Program-made: the position numbers and the translations under genes
Notes under the pieces: model-generated
What the model was told of the DNA's origin: nothing
Database searches by the model: none
Seen by the model: only the letters and a program-made list of their open reading frames with translations
NCBI GenBank assembly: GCA_021414065.1
Contig: JAIOPE010000037.1
Location: 119,887 to 183,886, forward strand
From: Planctomycetota bacterium
GTDB lineage: Bacteria > Planctomycetota > JAJSAM01 > JAJVHW01
Reading direction: 5' to 3'
DNA length: 64,000 bases
In this document: positions 45,569 through 54,942 of the stretch, in pieces
How the letters are laid out: each line of letters opens with the position of its first letter
How positions within the stretch are numbered: position 1 is the stretch's first letter

Positions 45569-47359
45569 ATGCGTGGCCGATGGGGACTCGCGTTCGTCCT
45601 GTGGATCGCGAGCGCGGCCCATGCGCAGGACAAGCCGGACGCACCTCCGGGCGGTCCAAGTCGCCCGAGCGCGACCTCGCGTCCGGCACCGACGATCGGC
45701 GCCGACGGGCGGATCGTGCGGGACCCCGCCGAAGAACAGCGGATTGCAGCGGCGGTCGCGCGCGGCGTCGCCCGGCTGAAGCGGGCACTGGCCGCCGACG
45801 CGAGTTCGCCCGAACGGCCGCAGCTCGACGGCAGCACCTCGGCGCTCGCGTACGTCACGCTCCGCGCGTGCGACGTCCCGCGTGGCGACGAGGCGATCTC
45901 CCGCGCTTGGCGCCGGACCGCGGAGCGCTACGACCGCGGCAGACTGACGACCGACGCCGCTTCGCTCCACCTCCTGGCGATCGCCGAGCACGGAGTCGAA
46001 GTCGCAGGGGCATCGAACGGCCGCGACGTTTCGCTCGCCCCGCCGGACCGGGCGCGTGCGGAGGAGATCGCCGGGGACCTCGTCGCCGCGCAGTGCGCCT
46101 GCGGCGGATGGCGCTCCGCCTGGCTGGGAGCGCGCGCGCCGAGCACAGACGCCGCAGACGACGACCACTGCGACCCGAGCAGCACGCACTCCGCGCTGCT
46201 CGGCCTGGCGACGGCCGCCCGCGCGGGAGTCGCCGTGGATCCGCTCGTCTGGAGCCGGGCTCTGCGTCGTCTCCTCACCACGCAGGAGCCGTTCGGGCCG
46301 CTCGTGCGGCGGCATCCGATCGACCTCCCGCGCCGACGTCCGGGAAACGGAGCCGCGAGCGACACGCCGGGCACGCAAGTGGACTCGGCCCGCGGCTGGG
46401 GGCCCGGCGCCGCGCCCGCGACGCCGAACGACTACGCGAACGTCACCATGACCGCCGACGGAGCGAGTTCGGTCCTGATCTGCCGGAGCCAGCTCGCCGG
46501 CTCGACCGCGGTCGGCGCCGTGCTCGTCGCCGAGGCCGAGCCGTCCGCACGCGACGGACTCGCGTGGATCGGGTCGCACTGGGGGCCCGCCGTCGCATCG
46601 CGGTGGACCGTTCTCACGAGAGGCCACGGCGCAGCGGGCCCGGAAGGACCGCGGCAGCTCGCGACACCGACAGCGCCCGATCTGGCGTTCCGCCGATCCG
46701 GAGCCGTGTACACGCCCGCCGAATACCTCGCCGTCGCGCGTGCCGCAGTGCTCGCGGACGTCGAGTGGCTGGCCGAGACCGATTGGTTCGGAGAGGCCGC
46801 CGAACACCTCGTCGAGACGCAGGATGCCGACGGATCCTGGTCCTTGACCGGCTGGACGTGGGTCCTCCCGGCGGAGGGCGCGACGGATCGGTGGACAGCC
46901 CGGAACGTCGCCGAAACCTGCCTCGCGCTGCTGTTCCTGAGGAAGGGCACGACGCCGGTGCGCCGCGGGGCGGTCACCGAATTGGGAGACACATCGGACA
47001 TCCGCTTCGACCAGGCCGCCGCGCTCTCCGACGGTGACTTCGGCGACCTGCTCGACCTGGTCCTGCTGCGCTGGAACCGGACGCCGTCCGAGGACGCGCG
47101 GCGGCGCCTCTTCGACGAGGCCACGTCGCTCGGTCCGCGGATCGTCCCGCCGCTGCTGACACGGATGGACGCGCCGAGCCTCGCGGTCCGAACGGCGGCG
47201 GGCGCACTGCTCGCGCGCGCGACCGGCCTCGAGTTCGGGTACGACCCGCGCGCGGACGCACAGGTGCGGGAGTCCGTGGTCTGGAAGTGGCAGGCGTGGT
47301 GGCTCGAGGCGAAGGCGACGCTGCGGTACGACGCCGAGCGGAAGCGGCTCGTCCGGTAG
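45569..47359 (+). CDS. Secreted prenyltransferase/squalene-cyclase-like alpha/alpha-toroid repeat protein
   Basis: Signal peptide; LVETQDADGSWSLTGWTWVLPAEGATDRWTARNVAETCLALLFLRKG repeat features. Confidence 0.65.
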   Translation: MRGRWGLAFVLWIASAAHAQDKPDAPPGGPSRPSATSRPAPTIGADGRIVRDPAEEQRIAAAVARGVARLKRALAADASSPERPQLDGSTSALAYVTLRACDVPRGDEAISRAWRRTAERYDRGRLTTDAASLHLLAIAEHGVEVAGASNGRDVSLAPPDRARAEEIAGDLVAAQCACGGWRSAWLGARAPSTDAADDDHCDPSSTHSALLGLATAARAGVAVDPLVWSRALRRLLTTQEPFGPLVRRHPIDLPRRRPGNGAASDTPGTQVDSARGWGPGAAPATPNDYANVTMTADGASSVLICRSQLAGSTAVGAVLVAEAEPSARDGLAWIGSHWGPAVASRWTVLTRGHGAAGPEGPRQLATPTAPDLAFRRSGAVYTPAEYLAVARAAVLADVEWLAETDWFGEAAEHLVETQDADGSWSLTGWTWVLPAEGATDRWTARNVAETCLALLFLRKGTTPVRRGAVTELGDTSDIRFDQAAALSDGDFGDLLDLVLLRWNRTPSEDARRRLFDEATSLGPRIVPPLLTRMDAPSLAVRTAAGALLARATGLEFGYDPRADAQVRESVVWKWQAWWLEAKATLRYDAERKRLVR

Positions 47360-47401
47360 CCGCGAGAGCGACCGCCGCCGCGCCGACCATTCGACGGTGC
47401 A

Positions 47402-47429
47402 TCGTAAAATGGTCGCGACCAGTTTACGA
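47402..47429. promoter_or_regulatory. 28-bp near-perfect palindrome, operator-like
   Basis: TCGTAAAATGGTCG|CGACCAGTTTACGA; only one mismatched pair. Confidence 0.6.
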
Positions 47430-47492
47430 CGGCCCGTGAGCTGGTCGGCCCCAGGTCCGTTCCAACGGACCTCACCACAGCAATGGCAAAAC

Positions 47493-47519
47493 CCGTCTGC
47501 CGGGCACCGGCAGACGGGC
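47493..47519 (-). terminator. Rho-independent-type terminator for the M16 gene (minus strand)
   Basis: CCCGTCTGCCGG-GCA-CCGGCAGACGGG perfect 12-bp stem; on the minus strand followed by TTTTGCC. Confidence 0.7.
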
Positions 47520-47642
47520 GCGGCCCACGCGTTCCAGGTCGTCGTGGACGCCCCGTTCGTCGCGGTGGACGCATTCAGCCGCGCCGACCCGTGCATCGTC
47601 CCGGCGCGCACGCTGCTGTCGCAGTTGCCGTAACGAGACGCG

Positions 47643-50387
47643 CTACTCCACCACGCGCCCGTCGGCGTCGATCACCGTCACCTCGCCGACGCCCAGGTCG
47701 CGGACGCCCTTCTCGATCTTCTTCCGGTCGCCGATCACGAGCCACGTGAGCGACTCGGGGCGGACGAGCCGCCCGGCCGCGGCGATCTGCTCCGGCGTGA
47801 CGGCGCGGATGCGCGTCGCGTAGCCGTCGAAGTACGTGTCCGGCAGGCCGAACGAGACCATCTCCAGGACCGACTCCGCAACGGCGCGCGCGGCCTCCCA
47901 GCGGCCCGGAAGCGTGAGCGTCATCCCGGACTTCGCGGCGGCGATCTCCGCGGCGGTCGCGGGCCGCTCACCGGCGATCCCGCGGAACTCCTTCACCATC
48001 TCGGCGAGCGACTCGGCGGTCTTGTCCGTCTGCACGGGCGCGTTCGCGGCGAACACGCGCTGGCCGGCGGCGTCGCGGACGTCGGTGCGGGCGCCGTAGG
48101 ACCAGTGCTTGTCCTCGCGCAGGTTCATGTTGAGCCGCGAGACGAACCCGCCGCCCAGGATCGAGTTCGTGACGGCGAGCGGCAGGTCGTCGTCCGCGCG
48201 GCGCGGCGGCATGAGCTGGGCTGCGACGATCACCGACTGCGGCGCGCCGGGGCGGTCGATGAGGAACACGCGCGGCTTCGGCGGCAGGGCGGCCTCGGGG
48301 AGCGCGACCGCCGCGGCGGCGCCCGGCGCCCACGCGCCGAAACCCCGCTCCAGCAGCGGCCGGAGCGCGTCCGGAGCGACGTCGCCCGTGACGACGAGCG
48401 TCGCGCTGCCGGGGCGGAACGCGGCGGCGTGGAACCGCAGCAGGTCGTCGCGGGTGAGCTTCGCGACGGCGTCGGCGCTCCCCGTGCCCGAGCCGGGCGC
48501 GGCGTGTGGGTGCCCGTCGCCGAAGAGGAGCCGGGGCAGGACGCGCTGGACGATCCCGCGGCCCTCCGCGTGCTCCTGCTCGATCGCGGCGAGCTGCCCG
48601 CGCCGCTGCACCTCGATTTCGTCCGGTGCGAACGCCGGATGGAGTGCGACGTCGGCGAGCAGGTCCACCGCGGCCGCCAGGGCGTCGCGCGGCGCCGAGA
48701 GCGTGATCCGCGCGGCGTCCGTCTGCGTGTCCACCTCGATTTCGGCCCCGAGGCGGTCGATCTCGCGGCGCAGCGCCGACGCGGGACGCGTCTGCGTGCC
48801 CGACGTGAGCAGCGACCCGACGAGCCGGGCGGTGCCGCTCCCGCCGTCGGCAGCGAAGCCGCCGCGCACGAGGAGGTCGAGGCGCACGATCTCGCTCGCG
48901 CGCCGCGCGACGAGCACGCCGAGGCCGTTCGGGAGGGCCGAGCGCTCGAGCGCGGGGAAGCGCGCCTCCGCCGCCTCGGCGACGGCCGGCATCTTCGCCC
49001 GGTCGGCTCCGTCCTTTGCCGCGGCGTACTTCGGGAACGGGCGCGTCGTCACGACGAGCGCTCCGTCGGTGATCCAGCGACTCGCTGCGATGCGAACTGC
49101 CGCGGGAATCGCGCCGGCGATCGTCGTGAGTCGGTCCTTCCAAGCGTCCGGCCGGCCACCGAACAGTTCACTCGACGCGAGCACGCCCGACTTGCCGCCG
49201 AACCCGCCGACGCGCTCGATGCGCCTCAGGAACTGCGCGCGCATCTGCGCCTTCTCCGTCGCGAGTTCGTCCTCGGTCGGCCCCTCGGCGAGGAAGCGCG
49301 CGAGTTCCTCGTTGACGGCGGCCTCGAGCTTCGCGAGGTCCGCGCCGCGCGCGGCCGTGGCGGAGACGTGGAACTGACCGCCGATCTCGGAGTCCTCCTG
49401 AGAGACCCAGACGTCGGTGGCGAGCGCGTCCTTCCGCACGAGACGCTCGTAGAGGCGCGAGCCGTCGCCGCGCCCGAGCACTGCCGCCGCGAGTTCGAGC
49501 AGGTGCGAGTCGGCCGAGCCCCACTGCGGCGAGTTCCACACCTGGTGGACGCGGCCCGCGGGCACGCGCTCGTCGATCGTCACCCGCTTCGTCTCGTTCC
49601 GCTTCGCGATCCACACTTCCGGCCGCGCGACCGGAGGCCCAGCGGGGATGTCGCCGAAGTAGCGCTCGACCTTCTCGACGACCTCCTCGGTCTTGACGTC
49701 GCCGCAGATGACGACGAGCGCGTTCGCCGCGCCGTAGTACGACCGGAACCACTCCTTCACGTCGTCGAGCGACGCCGCGTCGAGGTCCTCCATCGAGCCG
49801 ATCACGGACCACGAGTACGGATGGCCGGCCGGGTAGAGGAGCGACGGCAGCAGGCGCTCGGTCGCGCTGTACGGCTGGTTCTCGCCCTGCCGCTTCTCGT
49901 TCTGGACGACGCCCCGCTGCTCGTCGAGCTTCGCCTGGTCGATCGCGCCGAGCAGGTGGCCCATGCGGTCGGACTCGAGCCAGAGCGTCGCGTCGAGCGC
50001 GCCCGTCGGCACCGTCTCGAAGTAGTTCGTGCGGTCCTCGTTCGTGGTCCCGTTCACCGACGTCGCGCCCATCGCGTTGATCGGACGGAACCAGTCGTCG
50101 TTCGCGTGTTCGCTCCCGTTGAACATCAGGTGCTCGAAGAGGTGCGCGAAGCCGGTACGTCCCGCCCGCTCGTTCTTCGAGCCCACGTGGTACCAGACGT
50201 TCACGGCGACGACCGGGGCGTTGTGATCCTCGTGGACGACGAGGCGGAGCCCGTTCTTCAGCACGCGCTTCGTGCAGGGGATGTCGGGGAGGCCGCCGTC
50301 GTCAGCACGAGCGTGCATCGACGCGCCGAGAACGAGCGTCGCAATCGACAGTGAGACGGCGAGCGCGCGTGAAGTGAGACGATGCAT
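47643..50387 (-). CDS. M16 (insulinase/pitrilysin) family zinc metallopeptidase
   Basis: RTGFAHLFEHLMFNGSEHAND (HxxEH inverted zinc motif), two M16 repeats; signal peptide at MHRLTSRALAVSLSIATLVLGASMHARA, ATG 50387. Confidence 0.92.
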   Translation of the reverse strand: MHRLTSRALAVSLSIATLVLGASMHARADDGGLPDIPCTKRVLKNGLRLVVHEDHNAPVVAVNVWYHVGSKNERAGRTGFAHLFEHLMFNGSEHANDDWFRPINAMGATSVNGTTNEDRTNYFETVPTGALDATLWLESDRMGHLLGAIDQAKLDEQRGVVQNEKRQGENQPYSATERLLPSLLYPAGHPYSWSVIGSMEDLDAASLDDVKEWFRSYYGAANALVVICGDVKTEEVVEKVERYFGDIPAGPPVARPEVWIAKRNETKRVTIDERVPAGRVHQVWNSPQWGSADSHLLELAAAVLGRGDGSRLYERLVRKDALATDVWVSQEDSEIGGQFHVSATAARGADLAKLEAAVNEELARFLAEGPTEDELATEKAQMRAQFLRRIERVGGFGGKSGVLASSELFGGRPDAWKDRLTTIAGAIPAAVRIAASRWITDGALVVTTRPFPKYAAAKDGADRAKMPAVAEAAEARFPALERSALPNGLGVLVARRASEIVRLDLLVRGGFAADGGSGTARLVGSLLTSGTQTRPASALRREIDRLGAEIEVDTQTDAARITLSAPRDALAAAVDLLADVALHPAFAPDEIEVQRRGQLAAIEQEHAEGRGIVQRVLPRLLFGDGHPHAAPGSGTGSADAVAKLTRDDLLRFHAAAFRPGSATLVVTGDVAPDALRPLLERGFGAWAPGAAAAVALPEAALPPKPRVFLIDRPGAPQSVIVAAQLMPPRRADDDLPLAVTNSILGGGFVSRLNMNLREDKHWSYGARTDVRDAAGQRVFAANAPVQTDKTAESLAEMVKEFRGIAGERPATAAEIAAAKSGMTLTLPGRWEAARAVAESVLEMVSFGLPDTYFDGYATRIRAVTPEQIAAAGRLVRPESLTWLVIGDRKKIEKGVRDLGVGEVTVIDADGRVVE

Positions 50388-50584
50388 GACGGCTTCCCTT
50401 CGTGGACTCGCAGGGCGCTGGAACCGCGCCGTGCGGGCGCCAATCGTAGCCGCACTGGGCGACTGAACCGCGAGCCCGTTCCGGGGACGTGCCGGGCAGG
50501 GTCGCTGCCGCACGTCCACCGAAGCCGTCTCCGCGCGGCCTGGATCGCTCACCGAAGAGCAACGCCGACGCGTAGCCTGTCGGT

Positions 50585-51004
50585 GTGCGCAGCGGCGTGC
50601 GACTGGCGATCCTCGTCGCGGCGGGCTCCCTCCTCGTCGCGGGGGCCGTCTTCGTCGCCGCGATGTCGGGCCCGCCGGAGCGCGTGTGGGCGTTCGTGCC
50701 GTCGCCGCCGTGGAGCGAGGACCCGCCGCCGCACGCGGCCGAGACGGAAGGCGGTGCTCCTTTGCCGAGCGCGTCGTGGACGGCGGTCATCGCCACGAGC
50801 GGCGGCGGCGCGTCCCCCGTGTTCGTGGTGCGCGAACCGTCGCGGTTCTTCCGACGGCTCATGGCTGCGTTCGGGCGCACCGCGAACGGAGACCGCTACT
50901 CCGCGATCGACGCCGGTCACCCTGTCGCCGGCGGCCGCTGGCACGAGTGCGTTCTCGTGGACGCTGACGCGCCGGATCGAGCGGCGACGGTCGGCGTCCG
51001 GTGA
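50585..51004 (+). CDS. Hypothetical membrane-anchored protein
   Basis: GTG start; N-terminal TM LAILVAAGSLLVAGAVFVAAM; GTGA overlap with next ORF. Confidence 0.5.
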   Translation: MRSGVRLAILVAAGSLLVAGAVFVAAMSGPPERVWAFVPSPPWSEDPPPHAAETEGGAPLPSASWTAVIATSGGGASPVFVVREPSRFFRRLMAAFGRTANGDRYSAIDAGHPVAGGRWHECVLVDADAPDRAATVGVR

Positions 51005-51297
51005 CCGAACCGATCGAGTCGCCGGGCGTCGTGCCGATCGGTATCCCGCTCATCATGGGTCCGGCCGCGCTCACGACGATCCTGATCACCGTCGAGTCGC
51101 ACGGTCACCTGCTCGCGATCGTCTCGGTCCTGTTGAACCTCGTCGTCATGTGGATGGTCTTCCGCCACGCCGACCTGATCCTGCGTGTGATGGGCCGCGC
51201 CGGTTCACGCGCGGTGGCGAAGGTCGCCGCGCTCTTCATGGCCGCGATCGCGGTGATGATGATCCGCGTGGGGCTCACGGGAATGCTGGCCAGGTAG
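51001..51297 (+). CDS. Half-length MarC-like membrane protein (C-terminal half only)
   Basis: PGVVPIGIPLIMGPAALTTILITVESHGHLLAIVSVLLNLVVMWMVFRHADLILRVMGRAGSRAVAKVAALFMAAIAVMMIRVGLTGML resembles the second half of MarC; ends in TAG that is also the TIR of the MITE-like element. Confidence 0.55.
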   Translation: MTEPIESPGVVPIGIPLIMGPAALTTILITVESHGHLLAIVSVLLNLVVMWMVFRHADLILRVMGRAGSRAVAKVAALFMAAIAVMMIRVGLTGMLAR

Positions 51298-51590
51298 CCC
51301 GGATCATTCACGAAGCTCCGCGCCTGGACGAGCCCGTCTCATCGACGACTGGCCGACCGCTGCGTTGGGACCCTTGCGTGGCTTGACAAAGCCGACGCTG
51401 CGGCGCGTCGGCGAGACCGGCCCCCGGACGGTCTCGTACGGCCCCGACGCGAATGCCTTGCGGTCAGCTCCGCAGATCTCGTCCAGGACGGTGTGTCGTC
51501 GTGCGAACGAGCTTCGGATCGACGTGCATCGCAAGCCGTTCCGACGTTGCACGCCGTTCTCCCGCGGAGCTTCGTGGATGATCCGGGCTA
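51295..51590. mobile_element. MITE-like non-autonomous element with 28-bp terminal inverted repeats and TA ends
   Basis: TAGCCCGGATCATTCACGAAGCTCCGCG (51295..51322) versus reverse complement of 51563..51590 TAGCCCGGATCATCCACGAAGCTCCGCG: 27/28 identical. Shares a 33-bp exact core (51357..51389) with the 7-kb copy. Confidence 0.8.
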
Positions 51591-51604
51591 ACCCTCGGCG
51601 GGGG

Positions 51605-52891
51605 CTACCTCCAGCGCACGTCCACGTCCAGCCCCCGCGCCCAGAACTCAGCGGCAGCATCGCGCACGAACTGGTGATTTGCGCCGGCGTCATACTCGCC
51701 GAGCACTCGCCCGCCCTTGCCGACGACCGCGATCTTCGTCGCGCTCCCAAATCGCCCCAGCCCGCAGAGCTGCAATCGTGCGTCAAGCACCGACACAGCG
51801 GCGTTGTCGCTCCGTCCACCGGCGGCCGTCGCTGCCACGTGGACCACAGCTCCGGTCAGTCGCACGGCAGCGCCTGCAGCAAGTCCTGCGATCGCACCTG
51901 CGGCTCCCGCACCAATCCCCGTCAGCGGCCGCCGCTGGTCGAGGATGCGCACGCGGAGCCCCCGCGCGTCGGACCACTTCACGCTCACGTCGCCACCCGC
52001 CCGCTCGAGCACGATTCCAACGACCTCCACGCGGAAGCCGTGCACGCGACTCCGCCAGCCCATGAAGAGCAGCGTGCCGAGCACGGCCCACAGCGCGCAG
52101 AACCCTGCGACTGCCCAGCGCCCGCCGTCAATGCTCGCCACCCAAGTGACGCCGGCGGCGATGGCCGCAAACCCGACGGTCACCAGCACCCAGAGCCCGA
52201 GTTCGCGCACGGTCGTCGGGGCGACGAGCGGAAGGCGCGGGCGCTTCGTCGCACGCAACTGCGCGACCGTCGGTCCGCGGGCGGCGACGGGAATCGACTC
52301 CTGCGCGGTCGCGAGAATCGCGTCGATGCCTGCGAGATCCAAGTCGAACGGCAACCCGCGATCCGTGAGCGGGAACTCGTCGAACGAGCCCGGCTCGGAC
52401 GCGCCCGGCGCCGCGCGGGGACCGACTACGACCATGAGTCGAGAATCGATGTCGGCGAACAGCGGAAGCCCATCGTGCGCGGCGACGTCAGCCCAACCGC
52501 GCGCGCCACACAGTCCCACACCTCGACAACGGAGCACGCCGCCGAGCATGACTTCGATCCCCGAGACCTCCACGAGGCGCACGCTCGGTGCTACGACGAT
52601 GCGGCGAATCGCGGCGGACGCACGCTGGCGCGTGACGTACTGAACTGCGAAGTACACCGCTGCGCCGGCGGCGGCCAGCGAGAGCATCGTGTCGCGCACG
52701 ACGAGTTTCATGACGACCGCTGCGACCGCGCTGAGTGCAGCTCCCGTCTGCAGCGCCCACAGAGACTGTCCGGAATGCGGATGCAGGGCGAGCGTCGCGA
52801 TGGGGCGCGGGGCCGTCGCGCCGTCGATGGGACGCGCGCCGCCAGATCCAGTCACGTCGTCAGAACCGCCGCCGCCCGGTGCGCTCGTCAT
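51605..52891 (-). CDS. Multi-TM hypothetical protein
   Basis: 428 aa with several hydrophobic spans (LWVLVTVGFAAIAAGVTWVAS, WAVAGFCALWAVLGTLLFMGW); good coding character. Confidence 0.6.
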   Translation of the reverse strand: MTSAPGGGGSDDVTGSGGARPIDGATAPRPIATLALHPHSGQSLWALQTGAALSAVAAVVMKLVVRDTMLSLAAAGAAVYFAVQYVTRQRASAAIRRIVVAPSVRLVEVSGIEVMLGGVLRCRGVGLCGARGWADVAAHDGLPLFADIDSRLMVVVGPRAAPGASEPGSFDEFPLTDRGLPFDLDLAGIDAILATAQESIPVAARGPTVAQLRATKRPRLPLVAPTTVRELGLWVLVTVGFAAIAAGVTWVASIDGGRWAVAGFCALWAVLGTLLFMGWRSRVHGFRVEVVGIVLERAGGDVSVKWSDARGLRVRILDQRRPLTGIGAGAAGAIAGLAAGAAVRLTGAVVHVAATAAGGRSDNAAVSVLDARLQLCGLGRFGSATKIAVVGKGGRVLGEYDAGANHQFVRDAAAEFWARGLDVDVRWR

Positions 52892-53089
52892 GACAGGCCA
52901 CGAACAGCGGCAGAACGCGCCCGATGCCGCCGACGTATCGTCTCCATCGACGCCAACGTAGCGCAGTCAGCTGCACCGGTCAACGCGCAGATTCCCGAGT
53001 ATCGCGGCGACCGGGATCAGCTCGTGCGAGGCCGCTCGGTCCTCCGGAGTCGGCGCGTCCTTGGCGCGACGAGTGCGTGACCGTCGCCG

Positions 53090-54940
53090 TCAGGCCCTGG
53101 CCGGTACCGCCGCGCGAGCCGCCGCGACGGCGCGGGCGGCGAGTTCGAGGGTCGCCACTCGGCCAAGCGTTGCCGCGGGCGCGGCGCGGGTGGCGCGGGT
53201 GGTCTCGATGAGAGTGCGGAGAGCCTCCGGGTCGTAGAAGTCGCGGGTGAGCATCGACTCGGGTTGGAGGAGATCCGACAACTCCGGGAGGCGCCAGACG
53301 TCGCCGGCGCGCCAGACGGCCGGGGCGGCGGGCGCTGCGACGGGGACGCGGAGCGCCCGGCGGGCGACGCGCGCGGCGCGGCCGGCGAGTTCGGCGTAGT
53401 GAGCGCTGTGGCGATACGCATTCCACGGACGGATGGGCGTCGCGGGGGCGCCGTTCGCCAAGGGGAGCGCGGCGAGTTTCGGGTCGAGACGGACGAGAAT
53501 CTCGCGCGGAACACGACCGCCCCACCGGGTGGCGGGAGTCATCGACAGCGCGGCCTCAAGCGGGCCGCAGAGGGCGAACGGCGCGGCGTTGAAACGCATA
53601 CGGGCGATGAGACTCGCGATGCGACCGTGCCAGCGCTGCATGCGAACACGAATGTAGACGGCGTCCACTTTCGCGACGTCGGGGAGCCCCCCGAGATCGG
53701 CGACCGTGCGTTCGACGACGCCCTCGAAGTGGTCAGAAACCGTACCGTCGAAGCGCCCGCGCGAGATCCTGTCAACCCACGTCTCGTTCGCGAAGCGCGC
53801 AATGGCGACCTTCCGCGAGTCGAACCGCGAGCGCGACCACAGATGCGCGCCCAGTACGTCCCACCAGTAGCCGCGGCAAACCTCGCCGTAGGACCCGTTC
53901 ACCGCGAGATCGAAGGTCTTCGAGAGGTTCGTGTGCGCCAGCAACGTCGGCGCGTAGTCGAACACATTCGACTCGCCGTCGCCGAGCGCGCAGACGTCCT
54001 TGAAGTGGTTGAACTCGGGGAACGGGAAGTCGCGGCCGGGGACCTGGTTCCTGTGATCGAGACCGAACGCAGCGGCGATCCGATTCGCCGAGATCACGTT
54101 CGCGTCGTCGGGGACGCCGTTCACGACGGTGGAGAATGGCAACCCGCTGCGAAGCGCAGCGCCGACGAGGATGCGCGAGTCAAACCCGCCGGTCAGATCG
54201 AACACCGCTCGCGGGTGAGACGCGAGCAGCGACTCCACAGAGCCGACGAGCGCGTCACAGAGATCCTGTGGAGTTGCGGAGTGCGGGGCGCGACCCCAGC
54301 AGGCATCGCCGAGGGACCACCACCGACGGCGGGCGACGATCTGGCCGTCGCGCAGGCGGAGGACCGACGCGGCCGGGAGCTTCTCGACGCCCTTCCAAAG
54401 GGATCGCAACTCGAAGACGGAGTGCGCTGCGAGCAACTCGCGGACGGCGACCGGGTCCATCTCGGCGCCGGTGACGGCAGCGAGGACCAGCGCCGACGTC
54501 GAAACGAGGATGCACCCGGACATCGACGAGTGATACGCGTGCAGCGCGCCGGTGCGGTCCGTCAGCAGCGCAACGTCGCCCGTGCGGTCGGAACCCGCAG
54601 CGATCACGAAGTACCCGTCGAGTCCGCGCGCCGCAGCGGCGAGCGGCGCGCCGTCGTCCACCAGTGCCGTGGTCATGCGTCGCAGCACCGCGCCACCGGT
54701 TCCGCCGTCGCTGCAGATCCATGTACCGACGGCCAGACCCCACTCGGGGATACCCTCGTCGCGGACGAGTCCCGTGCCCGGAACGAGCCGCCGCGCGAAC
54801 TTCGCGACGCGGGACCCGGCGGCCTGCCCAGTGGACTCGGGCTTCACGCCGTGGATCGTCGAGAACGCAGCCAGGCCGCGCGCGTAGAGCTCGCGGACGA
54901 CTTCCGGGTCGCGTCCCTGGACGATGAGGAACTGGCCCAC
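53090..54940 (-). CDS. Asparagine-synthase-like protein lacking the N-terminal catalytic Cys
   Basis: SxGxDS-like AVFDLTGGFDSRILVGAAL; N-terminus reads VGQFLIVQGRD rather than MCGI. Start set to GTG 54940. Confidence 0.7.
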   Translation of the reverse strand: MGQFLIVQGRDPEVVRELYARGLAAFSTIHGVKPESTGQAAGSRVAKFARRLVPGTGLVRDEGIPEWGLAVGTWICSDGGTGGAVLRRMTTALVDDGAPLAAAARGLDGYFVIAAGSDRTGDVALLTDRTGALHAYHSSMSGCILVSTSALVLAAVTGAEMDPVAVRELLAAHSVFELRSLWKGVEKLPAASVLRLRDGQIVARRRWWSLGDACWGRAPHSATPQDLCDALVGSVESLLASHPRAVFDLTGGFDSRILVGAALRSGLPFSTVVNGVPDDANVISANRIAAAFGLDHRNQVPGRDFPFPEFNHFKDVCALGDGESNVFDYAPTLLAHTNLSKTFDLAVNGSYGEVCRGYWWDVLGAHLWSRSRFDSRKVAIARFANETWVDRISRGRFDGTVSDHFEGVVERTVADLGGLPDVAKVDAVYIRVRMQRWHGRIASLIARMRFNAAPFALCGPLEAALSMTPATRWGGRVPREILVRLDPKLAALPLANGAPATPIRPWNAYRHSAHYAELAGRAARVARRALRVPVAAPAAPAVWRAGDVWRLPELSDLLQPESMLTRDFYDPEALRTLIETTRATRAAPAATLGRVATLELAARAVAAARAAVPARA

Positions 54941-54942
54941 GG

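Noticed and set aside
47968-50354. Long ORFs overlapping the M16 peptidase on both strands (e.g. 48105..50354 +)
   Set aside because: Arg/Ala-rich shadow frames; the M16 frame has the HxxEH motif and signal peptide.
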